Below, piece after piece: positions 1 through 8,175 of a DNA stretch of 64,000 nt. Each line of letters opens with the position of its first letter. Position 1 is the stretch's first letter. The notes below the pieces were generated by a model. That model was given only the letters and a program-made list of their open reading frames with translations. It was not told the DNA's origin and searched no databases. Both the position numbers and the translations under genes were made by a program. Source of the stretch: Bacillota bacterium (GTDB lineage Bacteria; Bacillota; Clostridia; Oscillospirales; Oscillospiraceae); contig JAETQY010000001.1 of the NCBI GenBank assembly GCA_021770445.1, positions 124,001-188,000 on the forward strand. Direction: 5' to 3'.

Positions 1-21
1 ATCCTCGGGGGTCTTGTTCAT
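1..21 (-). CDS. 5' end of a truncated minus-strand gene, unknown
   Basis: An ATG on the minus strand at 21 opens a frame reading MNKTPED before the window ends. A GAGAGGTGA-type ribosome binding site lies about 7 bases upstream, which is the only support for a real start. Nothing can be said about function from seven residues. It would be divergent from the rRNA methyltransferase gene that follows. Confidence 0.35.
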
Positions 22-98
22 AGCGGGTCACCTCTCGTCTGTTTTCCTTATCCTAACACACCTTTGGTAAAATTTCGACCCCTTTTTTCAAAACTCTC

Positions 99-127
99 TT
101 GTCTTTTTTCATTCCGCCCTATATGAT
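99..127 (+). promoter_or_regulatory. sigma-A type promoter of rlmA
   Basis: TTGTCT at 99-104 and TATGAT at 122-127 are separated by 17 bases. This sits 22 bases before the methyltransferase start codon, so the leader would be very short. Confidence 0.55.
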
Positions 128-149
128 GGAGACTATGAGGTGAGGTTCC

Positions 150-980
150 ATGAAAAGTTTGTTCTGCTGTCCCTTGTGTGGGGCCCCGCTGGAGCGGGAG
201 CCGGCCCGCCTGTTCTGCCCCAACCGCCACAGCTTCGACCGCTCCGCTGCCGGATATGTCCACCTCCTCCCCGCCAACCGGAAGCACTCCAAAGACCCAG
301 GGGACGACAAGGCCATGGTGGCCGCCCGGGCGGCGTTTTTGGAAAAAGGGTACTACACCCCTCTGCGGAACAGCCTATGTAAAGTAATTTTACAGTACAC
401 AGAAAACCTGTCCGCCCCCGTCATCCTGGACAGCGGCTGCGGCGAGGGCTGGTACACCGCCGGGCTGTTCCAGGCGCTGTCCCAGGCGGGCCGCACACCC
501 CAGATCGCCGGGGTGGACCTGTCCAGAGCCGCCCTGCGCCGGGCAGCGAAGCGGGTGCCCAGGGCGGAGTTTGCCGCGGCTTCAGTATATCACCTTCCCA
601 TCCCAGACAACTCCGTCGACGTGCTGGTGAACATCTTTTCTCCTCTGGCCGCGGATGAGTTTGCCCGGGTCCTCCGCCCCGGAGGGCTGTTTTGCTACGC
701 GGTGCCCTCCGCCCGCCACCTGTGGGAAATGAAGGAAGTCCTCTACCCAACTCCCTACGAAAACCCGGTGAAGCGGGAGGACTATTCCGGCTTTGTCTGG
801 AGAGATATAAAGGAGATACGCTATACAGTTGATTTAGAGAACACCAGCGACATTATGGCCCTGTTTGGCATGACCCCTTATGCCTGGAAGACCCCCAAAG
901 AAGGGGTCGCCCGACTGGAGGCCCTGAACCGGCTGCGCTGTCAGATCGGCTTTGATCTGCACCTGTACGAGAGGGCATAA
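150..980 (+). CDS. rlmA: 23S rRNA (guanine-N1) methyltransferase, RlmA family
   Basis: This 276-residue protein has the layout of RlmA/RrmA enzymes, which methylate N1 of a guanine in domain II of 23S rRNA using S-adenosylmethionine. The N-terminus carries a zinc-binding site with Cys7, Cys10, Cys23 and His27, followed by the family's FDRSAAGYVHLL segment. The SAM-binding motif I (VILDSGCGEGW) is at residues 91-101. Gram-positive members usually act at G748 and Gram-negative ones at G745; the sequence alone does not decide which. The start at 150 follows a purine-rich GAGGTGAGG site. The gene is monocistronic: its own promoter precedes it and a hairpin terminator shared with convergent gltX follows. 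Enzyme family is clear; the exact base is inferred. Confidence 0.85.
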   Translation: MKSLFCCPLCGAPLEREPARLFCPNRHSFDRSAAGYVHLLPANRKHSKDPGDDKAMVAARAAFLEKGYYTPLRNSLCKVILQYTENLSAPVILDSGCGEGWYTAGLFQALSQAGRTPQIAGVDLSRAALRRAAKRVPRAEFAAASVYHLPIPDNSVDVLVNIFSPLAADEFARVLRPGGLFCYAVPSARHLWEMKEVLYPTPYENPVKREDYSGFVWRDIKEIRYTVDLENTSDIMALFGMTPYAWKTPKEGVARLEALNRLRCQIGFDLHLYERA

Positions 981-1009
981 AAAGAGCCGCCTTGGGCGGC
1001 TCTTTTCTC
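981..1009. terminator. bidirectional intrinsic terminator between rlmA and gltX
   Basis: AAAGAGCCGCC and GGCGGCTCTTT form an 11-bp stem around a short TTG-type loop. T-rich sequence on one side and A-rich on the other let it serve both convergent genes. Confidence 0.8.
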
Positions 1010-2494
1010 TTACAGCTTGTCCAGTCCCAGCTTGAGGCGGCGCAGAGTCTCCTCCTTGCCCAGAATCTGGCAGATCTCCACCGCACCGCCAGGGGTGACG
1101 GCCTGACCGGCGGCAGCGATGCGCACCGGCCACATGACGGTGGCGTTCTTCACCTGCATTCCCTCGGCCAGCCCGGTAAGGACCTCTTTGATGTTCCACT
1201 CGTTCCAGGTGTGGATCGCGCCAAGCGTAACGATGGCGGCGGACAACATCTCCTTTGCCACCTCGGGGGTACACTTGGACTTCTTGTTGGTGAACAGCTC
1301 CATATCGTAGTCAGGCAGTTCCTGGAAGAAGGCCACCTTCTCCGGGATTTCGGTGAGCTTTTCGCACCGGGCCTGGAGGAGGGCGGCAATCTCAGATACC
1401 GACAGGTGTTCATCCTTTACAGCCTGTCTGATATAGGGCTCAGCCACCTTTGCAAAGTCCTCCGGGCTCATCGCGCGCAGGTACAAGGCGTTGAAGTGGG
1501 TCAGTTTCTCAATGTCGAAAATGGCGGGGGATTTGGACATGCCCGCCAGGTCGAAGGCCCGGGCCAGCTCGTCCAAAGAGAATACCTCCTGCTCGGCGAT
1601 GTCCCCCCGGGGGGACCAGCCCAGCAGGGCCACGTAGTTGAGGATGGCCTCGGTGAGGAAGCCCTGGTCCTTCAGGTCCTCGTAGGAGGGGTCGCCGTGG
1701 CGCTTGGACATCTTGTTCTGGGCGTCCCGCATGACGGGAGAGCAGTGGACATAGGTGGGGATGTCCCAGCCGAAGCCCTCATACAGCAGGTTGTACTTGG
1801 GGGCGGAGGACAGGTACTCGCTGCCCCGGACCACGTGGGTGATGCCCATGAGATGGTCGTCGATGACGTTGGCGAAGTTGTAGGTGGGCATGCCGTCCCG
1901 CTTGATGAGCACCTGGTCGTCCAGGGTCTTGTTCTCCACGGTGATGTCGCCGAAGATGGCGTCCCGGAAGGTGGTGGTCCCCACTTCCGGGATGCGCTGG
2001 CGGATGACGTAGGGCTCCCCGGCGTCCACACGGGCCTGGGCTTCGGCCAGAGACAGGGAGCGGCAGGGGTCTTCCGCCCGGTCAAAGTCGCCGGAGTCCT
2101 CAGCGCTGTCCGCCTTCTCGCAGAAGCAGTAGTAGGCGTGGCCCTTCTCAATGAGCAGGCGGGCGTATTTTCCATAGGTGTCCCGCCGCTCCGACTGGAT
2201 GTAAGGGGCCACTGGGCCGCCCACGTCGGGGCCCTCGTCGTGATCCAGCTTACACTCGGCCAGGGTCTTGTAGATGACGTCGGTAGCACCCTCCACCAGC
2301 CGGCCCTGATCGGTATCCTCAATGCGCAGGATGAAAGTGCCCCCGGCGTTCCGAGCGATGAGCCAGGTGTACAGCGCCGTGCGCAGGTTGCCTACGTGCA
2401 TGTAGCCCGTGGGGGATGGCGCAAACCGGGTGCGCACCTTGCCCTTGGGAATCTTGGCCTCCATCTCCTCAAAATATTTCATATCTAAAGCCAT
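1010..2494 (-). CDS. gltX: glutamyl-tRNA synthetase
   Basis: This class I aminoacyl-tRNA synthetase of 494 residues charges tRNA-Glu, and in organisms lacking GlnRS also tRNA-Gln. The HIGH-type signature is HVGN at residues 33-36 after FAPSPTGYM, and the KMSKR loop is at 261-265 within NKMSKRHGDPS. The C-terminal anticodon-binding domain is present, so length matches bacterial GluRS. The ATG at 2494 is chosen over upstream in-frame codons because GGAGGAGAG lies directly ahead of it and homology-like sequence starts there. A promoter at 2525-2553 reads into it. It is convergent with rlmA and divergent from the membrane protein gene at 2664. No T-box leader is visible. Confidence 0.96.
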   Translation of the reverse strand: MALDMKYFEEMEAKIPKGKVRTRFAPSPTGYMHVGNLRTALYTWLIARNAGGTFILRIEDTDQGRLVEGATDVIYKTLAECKLDHDEGPDVGGPVAPYIQSERRDTYGKYARLLIEKGHAYYCFCEKADSAEDSGDFDRAEDPCRSLSLAEAQARVDAGEPYVIRQRIPEVGTTTFRDAIFGDITVENKTLDDQVLIKRDGMPTYNFANVIDDHLMGITHVVRGSEYLSSAPKYNLLYEGFGWDIPTYVHCSPVMRDAQNKMSKRHGDPSYEDLKDQGFLTEAILNYVALLGWSPRGDIAEQEVFSLDELARAFDLAGMSKSPAIFDIEKLTHFNALYLRAMSPEDFAKVAEPYIRQAVKDEHLSVSEIAALLQARCEKLTEIPEKVAFFQELPDYDMELFTNKKSKCTPEVAKEMLSAAIVTLGAIHTWNEWNIKEVLTGLAEGMQVKNATVMWPVRIAAAGQAVTPGGAVEICQILGKEETLRRLKLGLDKL

Positions 2495-2524
2495 ACTCTC
2501 TCCTCCAGTAAACAGGTTTTTCTT

Positions 2525-2553
2525 ATTATAGTGAATTTTCTCCGGCTTGGCAA
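2525..2553 (-). promoter_or_regulatory. sigma-A promoter of gltX
   Basis: Read on the minus strand, TTGCCA (2553-2548) and a perfect TATAAT (2530-2525) are spaced by 17 bases. The start codon is about 30 bases downstream. Confidence 0.75.
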
Positions 2554-2580
2554 GGGTTTTAAAATTTAATCTTCTGTTCA

Positions 2581-2609
2581 TTGCTTTTTTGGGGAAAAGC
2601 GTGTATCCT
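2581..2609 (+). promoter_or_regulatory. putative sigma-A promoter of the 2664 gene
   Basis: TTGCTT at 2581-2586 and TATCCT at 2604-2609 are separated by 17 bases, divergent from the gltX promoter. The -10 box is imperfect. Confidence 0.45.
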
Positions 2610-2663
2610 AAAAAGTAATATTTCCCTTCCCCCGCAAATTTTTGAAAAGAGGAGAAATATATC

Positions 2664-4370
2664 TTGAAAGAAAAGAAGAAACGCAAGCCCTTGGGCCGGA
2701 CCGGAAGCCTGCTGGTCAGCCTGCTGATTACGGCTGTGGTAGGCTTTGTGTATTTCTACGTGTCCCTGCCCGCCATCAACCCCCAGTCGGGGGACTTCTA
2801 CAGCTTCCTGCTGCTTCTCTGCGTCGTCTACGCCGTCAGCGTCTTTGTCCTGTCGGTCAAGCCGGCGGACGACAATGTGGTGCGCACTCCCAAGGAGAAG
2901 CTGGGGGACTGGTTCCGGTTTGTCAAAAAGAGCTGCCTGCCCGTACTGATCCTCTTTGCCGCCGTCATTGTGGTGGCCATCGTGGGACAGATCATCTCCA
3001 TGCCCATCTTCCGGGCCTCCGCCTACCGGGAACTGCTCACCGTCCAGACTGGAGACTTCGCCACCGACGTGGCACAGATCTCCTTCAACGAGATTCCCAC
3101 CCTGGACCGCTCCTCCGCCGAGTTTTTGGGCGACCGCCAGATGGGAACCCTCAGCGACATGGTCAGCCAGTTTGAATACTCCGGCGACTCCACCCAGATC
3201 AACTACCAGGGCCGGCCCGTCCGGGTGGCCCCCATCGCCTACGCTGACCTGATCAAGTGGTTCACCAACCGGGGCAATGGCCTGCCCGCCTATGTGGTGG
3301 TGGACATGGTCACCCAGGAGGCCACCGTCACCCGGCTGAGCGAGGGGATGAAATACTCCTTCTCCGAGCCGCTGAATCGGAACATCATGCGCCACCTGCG
3401 CTTCCGGTACCCCACCATGATGTTCTCCACCCCGGAGTTTGAGATCGACGAAACGGGCCACCCCTTCTGGATCGCCCCCCGGGTGGTCAAGCGCATCGGG
3501 CTGTTCGGCGGCGTGGACATCCAGGGTGCCGTGCTGGTGGACGCCGTCACCGGTGAATGCCAGTACCATGAGGAGGTCCCCAACTGGGTGGACACCCTCT
3601 ATGTCCCCACCCTCATTATGCAGCAGTACGACTACTACGGCACCCTGGTCCACGGCTTTATCAACTCCATTCTGGGCCAGAAGGACGTGACCCAGACCAC
3701 CAGCGGCTACAACTACATCGCCATGAACGACGATGTGTACGCCTACACCGGGGTCACCTCTGCCAACGCCGACCAGTCCAACCTGGGATTCTTACTGTGC
3801 AACATGCGCACCAAGGAGACCCATTTCTACACCGCCCCCGGCGCCACCGAGGAGGCCGCCAAGCTCTCCGCCCAGGGCATGGTCCAGGATCTGGGCTACA
3901 CCGCCACCTTCCCCATCCTGCTGAATATCGCCGGCGAGCCCACCTACTTCATCCCCCTGAAGGACGCCACCAATCTGGTGAAGATGTACGCCATGGTCAA
4001 CGTGGCCCAGTACCAGCTGGCGGCCACCGGGACTACCGTCTCCGCCTGCGAGCAGAGCTATATTCAGATGCTCCGGGACAAGGGCGTCACCCAGGTCGAG
4101 CAGTTGCCCCAGACCGAAGCCAAGGGCCGGGTGATTGAAATTCGCACCGCCGTGATCGACGGCAACTCCTATTACTTCGTCCGCCTGAACGGTGAGGAGG
4201 TCTTCTACTCCCTCTCCGCCGCCCAGAACCGGGACGTGGTCACCCTCAACGTGGGTGATTTTGTCACCATCCAGCACGCCGAGGGCTCTGACTCCTCCAT
4301 CCTGGACGGGTACTCCCTGACCATCGACAGCCGTGCGGACATCGAAATCGCCACCAAGCCGCTTTCCTAA
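2664..4370 (+). CDS. conserved membrane protein of unknown function with large extracytoplasmic domain
   Basis: I do not recognise this 568-residue protein. It begins with a lysine-rich stretch and three hydrophobic segments at about residues 13-33, 46-66 and 92-113. A soluble region of roughly 450 residues rich in beta-type sequence follows, with no catalytic motif I can name. The topology suggests an anchored protein whose bulk lies outside the membrane. The start is a TTG at 2664, decided by GAGGAG nine bases upstream; no suitable ATG exists nearby. It has its own promoter and a strong terminator, so it is probably transcribed alone. The sequence does not look like a transporter, because only the N-terminus is hydrophobic. 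Confidence 0.75.
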   Translation: MKEKKKRKPLGRTGSLLVSLLITAVVGFVYFYVSLPAINPQSGDFYSFLLLLCVVYAVSVFVLSVKPADDNVVRTPKEKLGDWFRFVKKSCLPVLILFAAVIVVAIVGQIISMPIFRASAYRELLTVQTGDFATDVAQISFNEIPTLDRSSAEFLGDRQMGTLSDMVSQFEYSGDSTQINYQGRPVRVAPIAYADLIKWFTNRGNGLPAYVVVDMVTQEATVTRLSEGMKYSFSEPLNRNIMRHLRFRYPTMMFSTPEFEIDETGHPFWIAPRVVKRIGLFGGVDIQGAVLVDAVTGECQYHEEVPNWVDTLYVPTLIMQQYDYYGTLVHGFINSILGQKDVTQTTSGYNYIAMNDDVYAYTGVTSANADQSNLGFLLCNMRTKETHFYTAPGATEEAAKLSAQGMVQDLGYTATFPILLNIAGEPTYFIPLKDATNLVKMYAMVNVAQYQLAATGTTVSACEQSYIQMLRDKGVTQVEQLPQTEAKGRVIEIRTAVIDGNSYYFVRLNGEEVFYSLSAAQNRDVVTLNVGDFVTIQHAEGSDSSILDGYSLTIDSRADIEIATKPLS

Positions 4371-4378
4371 GATTTTCC

Positions 4379-4413
4379 AGGACCGTCCGGTTTCCCGGAC
4401 GGTCCTATTTTTT
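4379..4413. terminator. intrinsic terminator
   Basis: GGACCGTCCGG and CCGGACGGTCC flank a TTTC-type loop, followed by TATTTTTT. It ends the 2664 gene and overlaps the 3' end of the convergent GIY-YIG gene. Confidence 0.85.
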
Positions 4414-4650
4414 CGCGATCAGACCCTCTTTTTCCTGTTTCGGCAGCTGTTTGATCTGATACTCCCGGCGGAGGGCGGCGGACTTGTCGGGGACCTCCTC
4501 CTGCCAGACCAGCTCCAGAGGGCCTCTCCCCCGGGTGTATTTGGCCCCTTTGCCGGAGCGGTGGGCTTCCAGACGGCGCTCCACGTCGTCGGTGATGCCG
4601 GTGTATAAAGTGCTGTCGCCGCAGCGGAGCATATAGACATACCAGGACAT
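4405..4650 (-). CDS. GIY-YIG nuclease superfamily protein (UPF0213-like)
   Basis: An 81-residue single-domain GIY-YIG protein. The opening YVYMLRCGDSTLYTG contains the family's Y-x-Y...YTG pattern, followed by the Arg in VERRLEAH and the acidic residue in the ALRREYQIK helix. Small stand-alone members of this type (YhbQ/UPF0213) are common in bacteria; cellular role is poorly defined, with DNA repair suggested for some relatives. The ATG at 4650 is preferred because a GGGGGGAGG site lies immediately upstream and the domain starts at once; a TTG at 4674 would add eight Gly-rich residues. It is convergent with the 2664 gene, and its stop codon lies inside the shared terminator. Confidence 0.85.
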   Translation of the reverse strand: MSWYVYMLRCGDSTLYTGITDDVERRLEAHRSGKGAKYTRGRGPLELVWQEEVPDKSAALRREYQIKQLPKQEKEGLIAKK

Positions 4651-4739
4651 GGAGCCTCCCCCCTTTCCCCGCAATTATACTACAATATGTCCAAATTGGA
4701 AACAATTCCTTTTTTCATCTGCCCAAGCGTCCAAACCTG

Positions 4740-4768
4740 TTGCCTTTCTCCCCCGATGGTGGTACAAT
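4740..4768 (+). promoter_or_regulatory. sigma-A promoter of trpS
   Basis: TTGCCT at 4740-4745 and TACAAT at 4763-4768 are spaced by 17 bases. The leader then contains a small hairpin (GGGCGCG/CGCGCCC, about 4784-4800). There is no T-box specifier stem or antiterminator box. Confidence 0.7.
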
Positions 4769-4821
4769 AAGCTGATATTATATGGGCGCGTCCGCGCCCT
4801 GAGAGTAAGGAGCAACAACAC

Positions 4822-5820
4822 ATGGACGAAAAGAAAGTAATGCTCTCCGGCATCCAGCCCAGCGGCGACCTGCACCTGGGCAACTACCTGGGGGCCATCA
4901 AGAACTGGGCGGCCCGGGCCGAGGAGTTTGACTGCTACTATTTCATGGCGGACATGCACACCATCACCGTCCGCCAGAACCCCGCCGACCTGCGCCGGCG
5001 CACCCTGGAGCAGCTGGCCCAGTATATCGCCTGCGGCCTGGACCCGGAGAAAAACACCCTGTTCATCCAGTCCCACGTCCCCCAGCACGCCGAGCTGGGC
5101 TGGGTGCTCAACTGCTACACCATGTTCGGGGAGCTGTCCCGCATGACCCAGTTCAAGGATAAGTCCGCCAAGCACAAGGACAACATCAACGGCGGCCTGT
5201 TCACCTACCCCTCCCTGATGGCGGCGGACATCCTGCTCTACCAGCCCGACTTTGTCCCCGTGGGCGAGGACCAGAAGCAGCACGTGGAGCTGACCCGGAA
5301 CATCGTCCAGCGCTTCAACGGCATCTACGGCGACGTGTTCAAAATGCCCGAGCCCTACATCCCCAAGACGGGGGCCCGGGTGATGGGGCTCACCACCCCG
5401 GACAGCAAGATGAGCAAGTCCATCCCCGAGGGCTGCGTGTTCCTGATGGAGAAGCCGGAGGACATCCAGAGGAAATTCAAGCGGGCCATCACCGACAGCG
5501 ACACCGAAAACCCTGTCCGCTACGACCCGGAGCACAAGCCCGGCGTGGCCAATCTCATGAACATCTACGCCGCCGTCACCGGCAAGAGCTTTGACGAGAT
5601 CGAGGCGGAGTTCGCCGGCCAGGGCTACGGGAAATTCAAGCCCGCCGTGGGGGACGCCGTGGTGGAGACCCTCCGCCCCATCCGGGAGGAGGCCACCCGC
5701 ATTCTGGCGGACAAGGCCTATCTGGAGAGCGTCTATAAGGCGGGGGCGGAGAAGGCCTCCTACGTGGCCAACAAGACCCTGCGCAAGGTTTATAAAAAGG
5801 TGGGCTTTGTGGCCCGGTAA
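4822..5820 (+). CDS. trpS: tryptophanyl-tRNA synthetase
   Basis: A 332-residue class I synthetase that charges tRNA-Trp; length is typical of bacterial TrpRS. HLGN at residues 18-21 is the HIGH signature, inside the family-characteristic SGIQPSGDLHLGNYLGA, and KMSKS is at 196-200. The ATG at 4822 follows AAGGAGCAACAACAC. The gene has its own promoter and is followed after 27 bases by the tagO-type gene in the same direction, so readthrough is possible. In many Firmicutes trpS is T-box controlled; no such leader is present here. Confidence 0.96.
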   Translation: MDEKKVMLSGIQPSGDLHLGNYLGAIKNWAARAEEFDCYYFMADMHTITVRQNPADLRRRTLEQLAQYIACGLDPEKNTLFIQSHVPQHAELGWVLNCYTMFGELSRMTQFKDKSAKHKDNINGGLFTYPSLMAADILLYQPDFVPVGEDQKQHVELTRNIVQRFNGIYGDVFKMPEPYIPKTGARVMGLTTPDSKMSKSIPEGCVFLMEKPEDIQRKFKRAITDSDTENPVRYDPEHKPGVANLMNIYAAVTGKSFDEIEAEFAGQGYGKFKPAVGDAVVETLRPIREEATRILADKAYLESVYKAGAEKASYVANKTLRKVYKKVGFVAR

Positions 5821-5847
5821 CTCCAAAGACAAAAAGAGGACTTTGTT

Positions 5848-6987
5848 ATGATCCAACTTCCTGCCGTAGGGCAGTCTGCTGCCGCCCTGCTTGCCGCCAC
5901 CCTGGTGGCCCTCATCTCCACGCCGGTGGTCCGCTCCCTGGCCTTCCGGATGGGGGCGGTGGACGTCCCCAGAGACGCCCGCCGGATGCACGACCACCCC
6001 ATTCCCCGTATGGGAGGACTGGCCATCTTCTTCGGCTTTATCCTCAGCGTGCTGGTCTTTCTGCCCCTCACCCCCGAGCTGCGCGGTATGCTCCTGGGGG
6101 CCGTTGTTATCGTCATCTTGGGCATTCTGGACGATATCTTCTCTCTGCCCGCCCTGCCCAAGTTCTTTGTCCAGATCGGGGCCGCCCTGATCGCCGTGCT
6201 CCACGGCAACTGCATCAGGTTCCTGTCCAACCCCAATATATTCAGCAGTGAGCCCTTCTGGGAGCTGGGCTGGCTGGCCATTCCCATCACGGTATTCTGG
6301 ATCGTGGGCATCACCAACGCGGTCAACCTCATCGACGGCCTGGACGGCCTGGCCTGCGGTGTGTCCACCATCAGCTCCATGACCCTGCTGGTGATCGCCC
6401 TCAGTGTGGCGGAGCCCGACGTGGCCGTCCTCATGGGGGCGCTGGCCGGGGCGTGCATCGGCTTTCTGCCCTACAACCTGAACCCGGCCAAGATTTTTAT
6501 GGGGGACACCGGCTCCACCTTTTTGGGTTTTGTTTTGGCGGTGGTGTCCATCCAGGGGCTGTTCAAATACGCCACCATCATCTCATTCGCGGTGCCATTC
6601 CTCATGCTGGGCCTGCCCATCTTCGACACCTGCTTCGCCATCCTGCGCCGGGTATCCCACGGCCAGTCCCCCATGAAGCCCGACCGGGGCCACATCCACC
6701 ACCGGCTTATCGACATGGGCTTCACCCAGAAGCAGGCGGTGGCCGTGCTCTACGTCATCAGCGCCATTCTGGGCCTGTCCGCCGTGGTGCTCACCACCAT
6801 CGGCGTGGTGCGGGCTATGCTGTTTCTGCTGGCCCTGTGCGCGGCGGGGGCGGTGGCCGGCAAGCTGTTTCTTGACCACGCCAATACCTCCGGAAGCCAA
6901 CCCGAGGCCGGAGACAGGAGATCTCACACCACCCAGATTGCCGGCAACGACAACTTTTTCGGCGAGGAGGACCGCTCGGACAAATGA
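5848..6987 (+). CDS. tagO: undecaprenyl-phosphate GlcNAc-1-phosphate transferase (TagO/WecA family)
   Basis: This 379-residue polytopic membrane enzyme of the MraY/WecA superfamily moves a sugar-1-phosphate, usually GlcNAc-1-P from UDP-GlcNAc, onto undecaprenyl phosphate. That is the first step of wall teichoic acid or related glycopolymers. Landmarks are RRMHDHPIPRMGG near the N-terminus, the DDIF acidic motif, NAVNLIDGLDGLACG and IFMGDTGS. About ten hydrophobic helices precede a short polar tail. AGAGGA precedes the ATG at 5848. Its stop overlaps the start of the epimerase gene in an ATGA junction, implying translational coupling. The coupled UDP-GlcNAc epimerase supports GlcNAc as substrate and a ManNAc-containing linkage unit as product. 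Confidence 0.9.
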   Translation: MIQLPAVGQSAAALLAATLVALISTPVVRSLAFRMGAVDVPRDARRMHDHPIPRMGGLAIFFGFILSVLVFLPLTPELRGMLLGAVVIVILGILDDIFSLPALPKFFVQIGAALIAVLHGNCIRFLSNPNIFSSEPFWELGWLAIPITVFWIVGITNAVNLIDGLDGLACGVSTISSMTLLVIALSVAEPDVAVLMGALAGACIGFLPYNLNPAKIFMGDTGSTFLGFVLAVVSIQGLFKYATIISFAVPFLMLGLPIFDTCFAILRRVSHGQSPMKPDRGHIHHRLIDMGFTQKQAVAVLYVISAILGLSAVVLTTIGVVRAMLFLLALCAAGAVAGKLFLDHANTSGSQPEAGDRRSHTTQIAGNDNFFGEEDRSDK

Positions 6988-8132
6988 ACGTGATCAAAGT
7001 TATGACCGTCTTCGGCACTCGGCCAGAGGCCATCAAAATGGCCCCCCTGGCCCTGGAGCTGGCGAAGCGCCCGGAGTTTGAAGCGACCTGCTGCGTCACC
7101 GCCCAGCACCGGGAGATGTTGGACTCGGTGCTGGATATTTTCGGGCTAAAGCCCGACTATGATCTGAATATTATGGAACCCCGACAGACCCTGTCCACCA
7201 TCACCGCCAAGTGCCTGAACGGTATGGACAGCGTGCTGGAGGAGACGACCCCCGACCTGGTGCTGGTCCACGGGGACACCTCCACCACCTTCGCCGGGGC
7301 GCTGTCCGCCTTTTACCACAAGATCCCCGTGGGCCACGTGGAAGCCGGTCTGCGCACCTATGACAAGTGGTCCCCCTACCCGGAGGAGATCAACCGAAAG
7401 CTGGTGGGGGCCATCGCCGACCTCCACTTCTGCCCCACAGCGGCTAACCGAGGCAACCTGGCCCGGGAGAACATCACGAAAGGCGTCTTTTTAACGGGCA
7501 ACACCGTCATTGACGCTCTCCAGACAACGGTTGTAAAGCGTTTTGCCTTTGCGGACAATGTCCTCAACAATTTAGATTATGTAAACCGAAAGGTGATTCT
7601 GGTCACCTGTCACCGGCGGGAAAACTACGGCCAGCCCATGGCTAACATCATGACCGCCCTGCGCCGCTTGGCTGACGCCTTCCCGGAGACGGAGCTGGTT
7701 TACCCCGTCCATCTCTCCCCCGTGGTCCAGGAGGTGGCCCACAAGCATCTGGACGGCCACCCCCGCATTCACCTTATCGCCCCCCTAGACGTGCGTGAGA
7801 TGCACAACCTGATGGCCCGATGCCACTTGGTGATGACCGACTCCGGCGGCCTCCAGGAGGAGGCCCCCGCCCTGGGCAAGCCGGTGCTTGTCCTGCGCAA
7901 GGAGACGGAGCGGCCCGAGGCGGTGGCCGCCGGCACTGTCCGCCTGGCTGGTGTGGAGGAGGAAGCCATTTTCCAAATGGCCTCCCAGCTGCTGTCCAAC
8001 CAAAATGAGTACGACAAAATGGCCCACGCCGCCAACCCCTACGGGGACGGCCGGGCCTGTCGGCGCATCGCCGACGCCATCGCCTGGCATTTCGGCCGGC
8101 GGGAGACCCCGCCGGAGCAGTTCGGAGGATAA
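6984..8132 (+). CDS. mnaA: UDP-N-acetylglucosamine 2-epimerase, non-hydrolysing
   Basis: A 382-residue WecB/MnaA family enzyme that interconverts UDP-GlcNAc and UDP-ManNAc in the cytoplasm. It shows the family's opening VMTVFGTRPEAIKMAPL, VLVHGDTSTTFAGAL, GHVEAGLRT, the HRREN motif and the nucleotide-binding MTDSGGLQEEAPALGKPVLVLR split over the C-terminal half. The start codon overlaps the stop of the upstream transferase gene by four bases. UDP-ManNAc is needed by TagA-type enzymes for the teichoic acid linkage unit; no tagA is visible in this window. A hairpin begins at the stop codon and may reduce transcription into the next gene. Confidence 0.95.
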   Translation: MNVIKVMTVFGTRPEAIKMAPLALELAKRPEFEATCCVTAQHREMLDSVLDIFGLKPDYDLNIMEPRQTLSTITAKCLNGMDSVLEETTPDLVLVHGDTSTTFAGALSAFYHKIPVGHVEAGLRTYDKWSPYPEEINRKLVGAIADLHFCPTAANRGNLARENITKGVFLTGNTVIDALQTTVVKRFAFADNVLNNLDYVNRKVILVTCHRRENYGQPMANIMTALRRLADAFPETELVYPVHLSPVVQEVAHKHLDGHPRIHLIAPLDVREMHNLMARCHLVMTDSGGLQEEAPALGKPVLVLRKETERPEAVAAGTVRLAGVEEEAIFQMASQLLSNQNEYDKMAHAANPYGDGRACRRIADAIAWHFGRRETPPEQFGG

Positions 8133-8152
8133 TACCCCCATCCGGGGGTATT
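8131..8152 (+). terminator. hairpin at the end of mnaA, weak terminator or attenuator
   Basis: AATACCCCC and GGGGGTATT form a perfect 9-bp stem that overlaps the mnaA stop codon. No U-tract follows, so it more likely attenuates or stabilises the transcript than ends it. Confidence 0.45.
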
Positions 8153-8175
8153 GTCCAGGAGAGGAGGACCCGGAT

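Noticed and set aside
992-2488. 498-codon open frame on the plus strand opposite gltX
   Set aside because: It is the antisense shadow of gltX; its Gly/Val/His-rich translation has no motif, and all synthetase motifs are on the minus strand.
4690-4821. Possible T-box leader of trpS
   Set aside because: The leader is too short and lacks a specifier stem and the conserved T-box sequence; only a small GC hairpin is present.
4675-6204. 509-codon minus-strand frame over trpS and tagO
   Set aside because: Antisense shadow of trpS and the transferase gene, a common effect of GC-rich codons; composition is non-protein-like.
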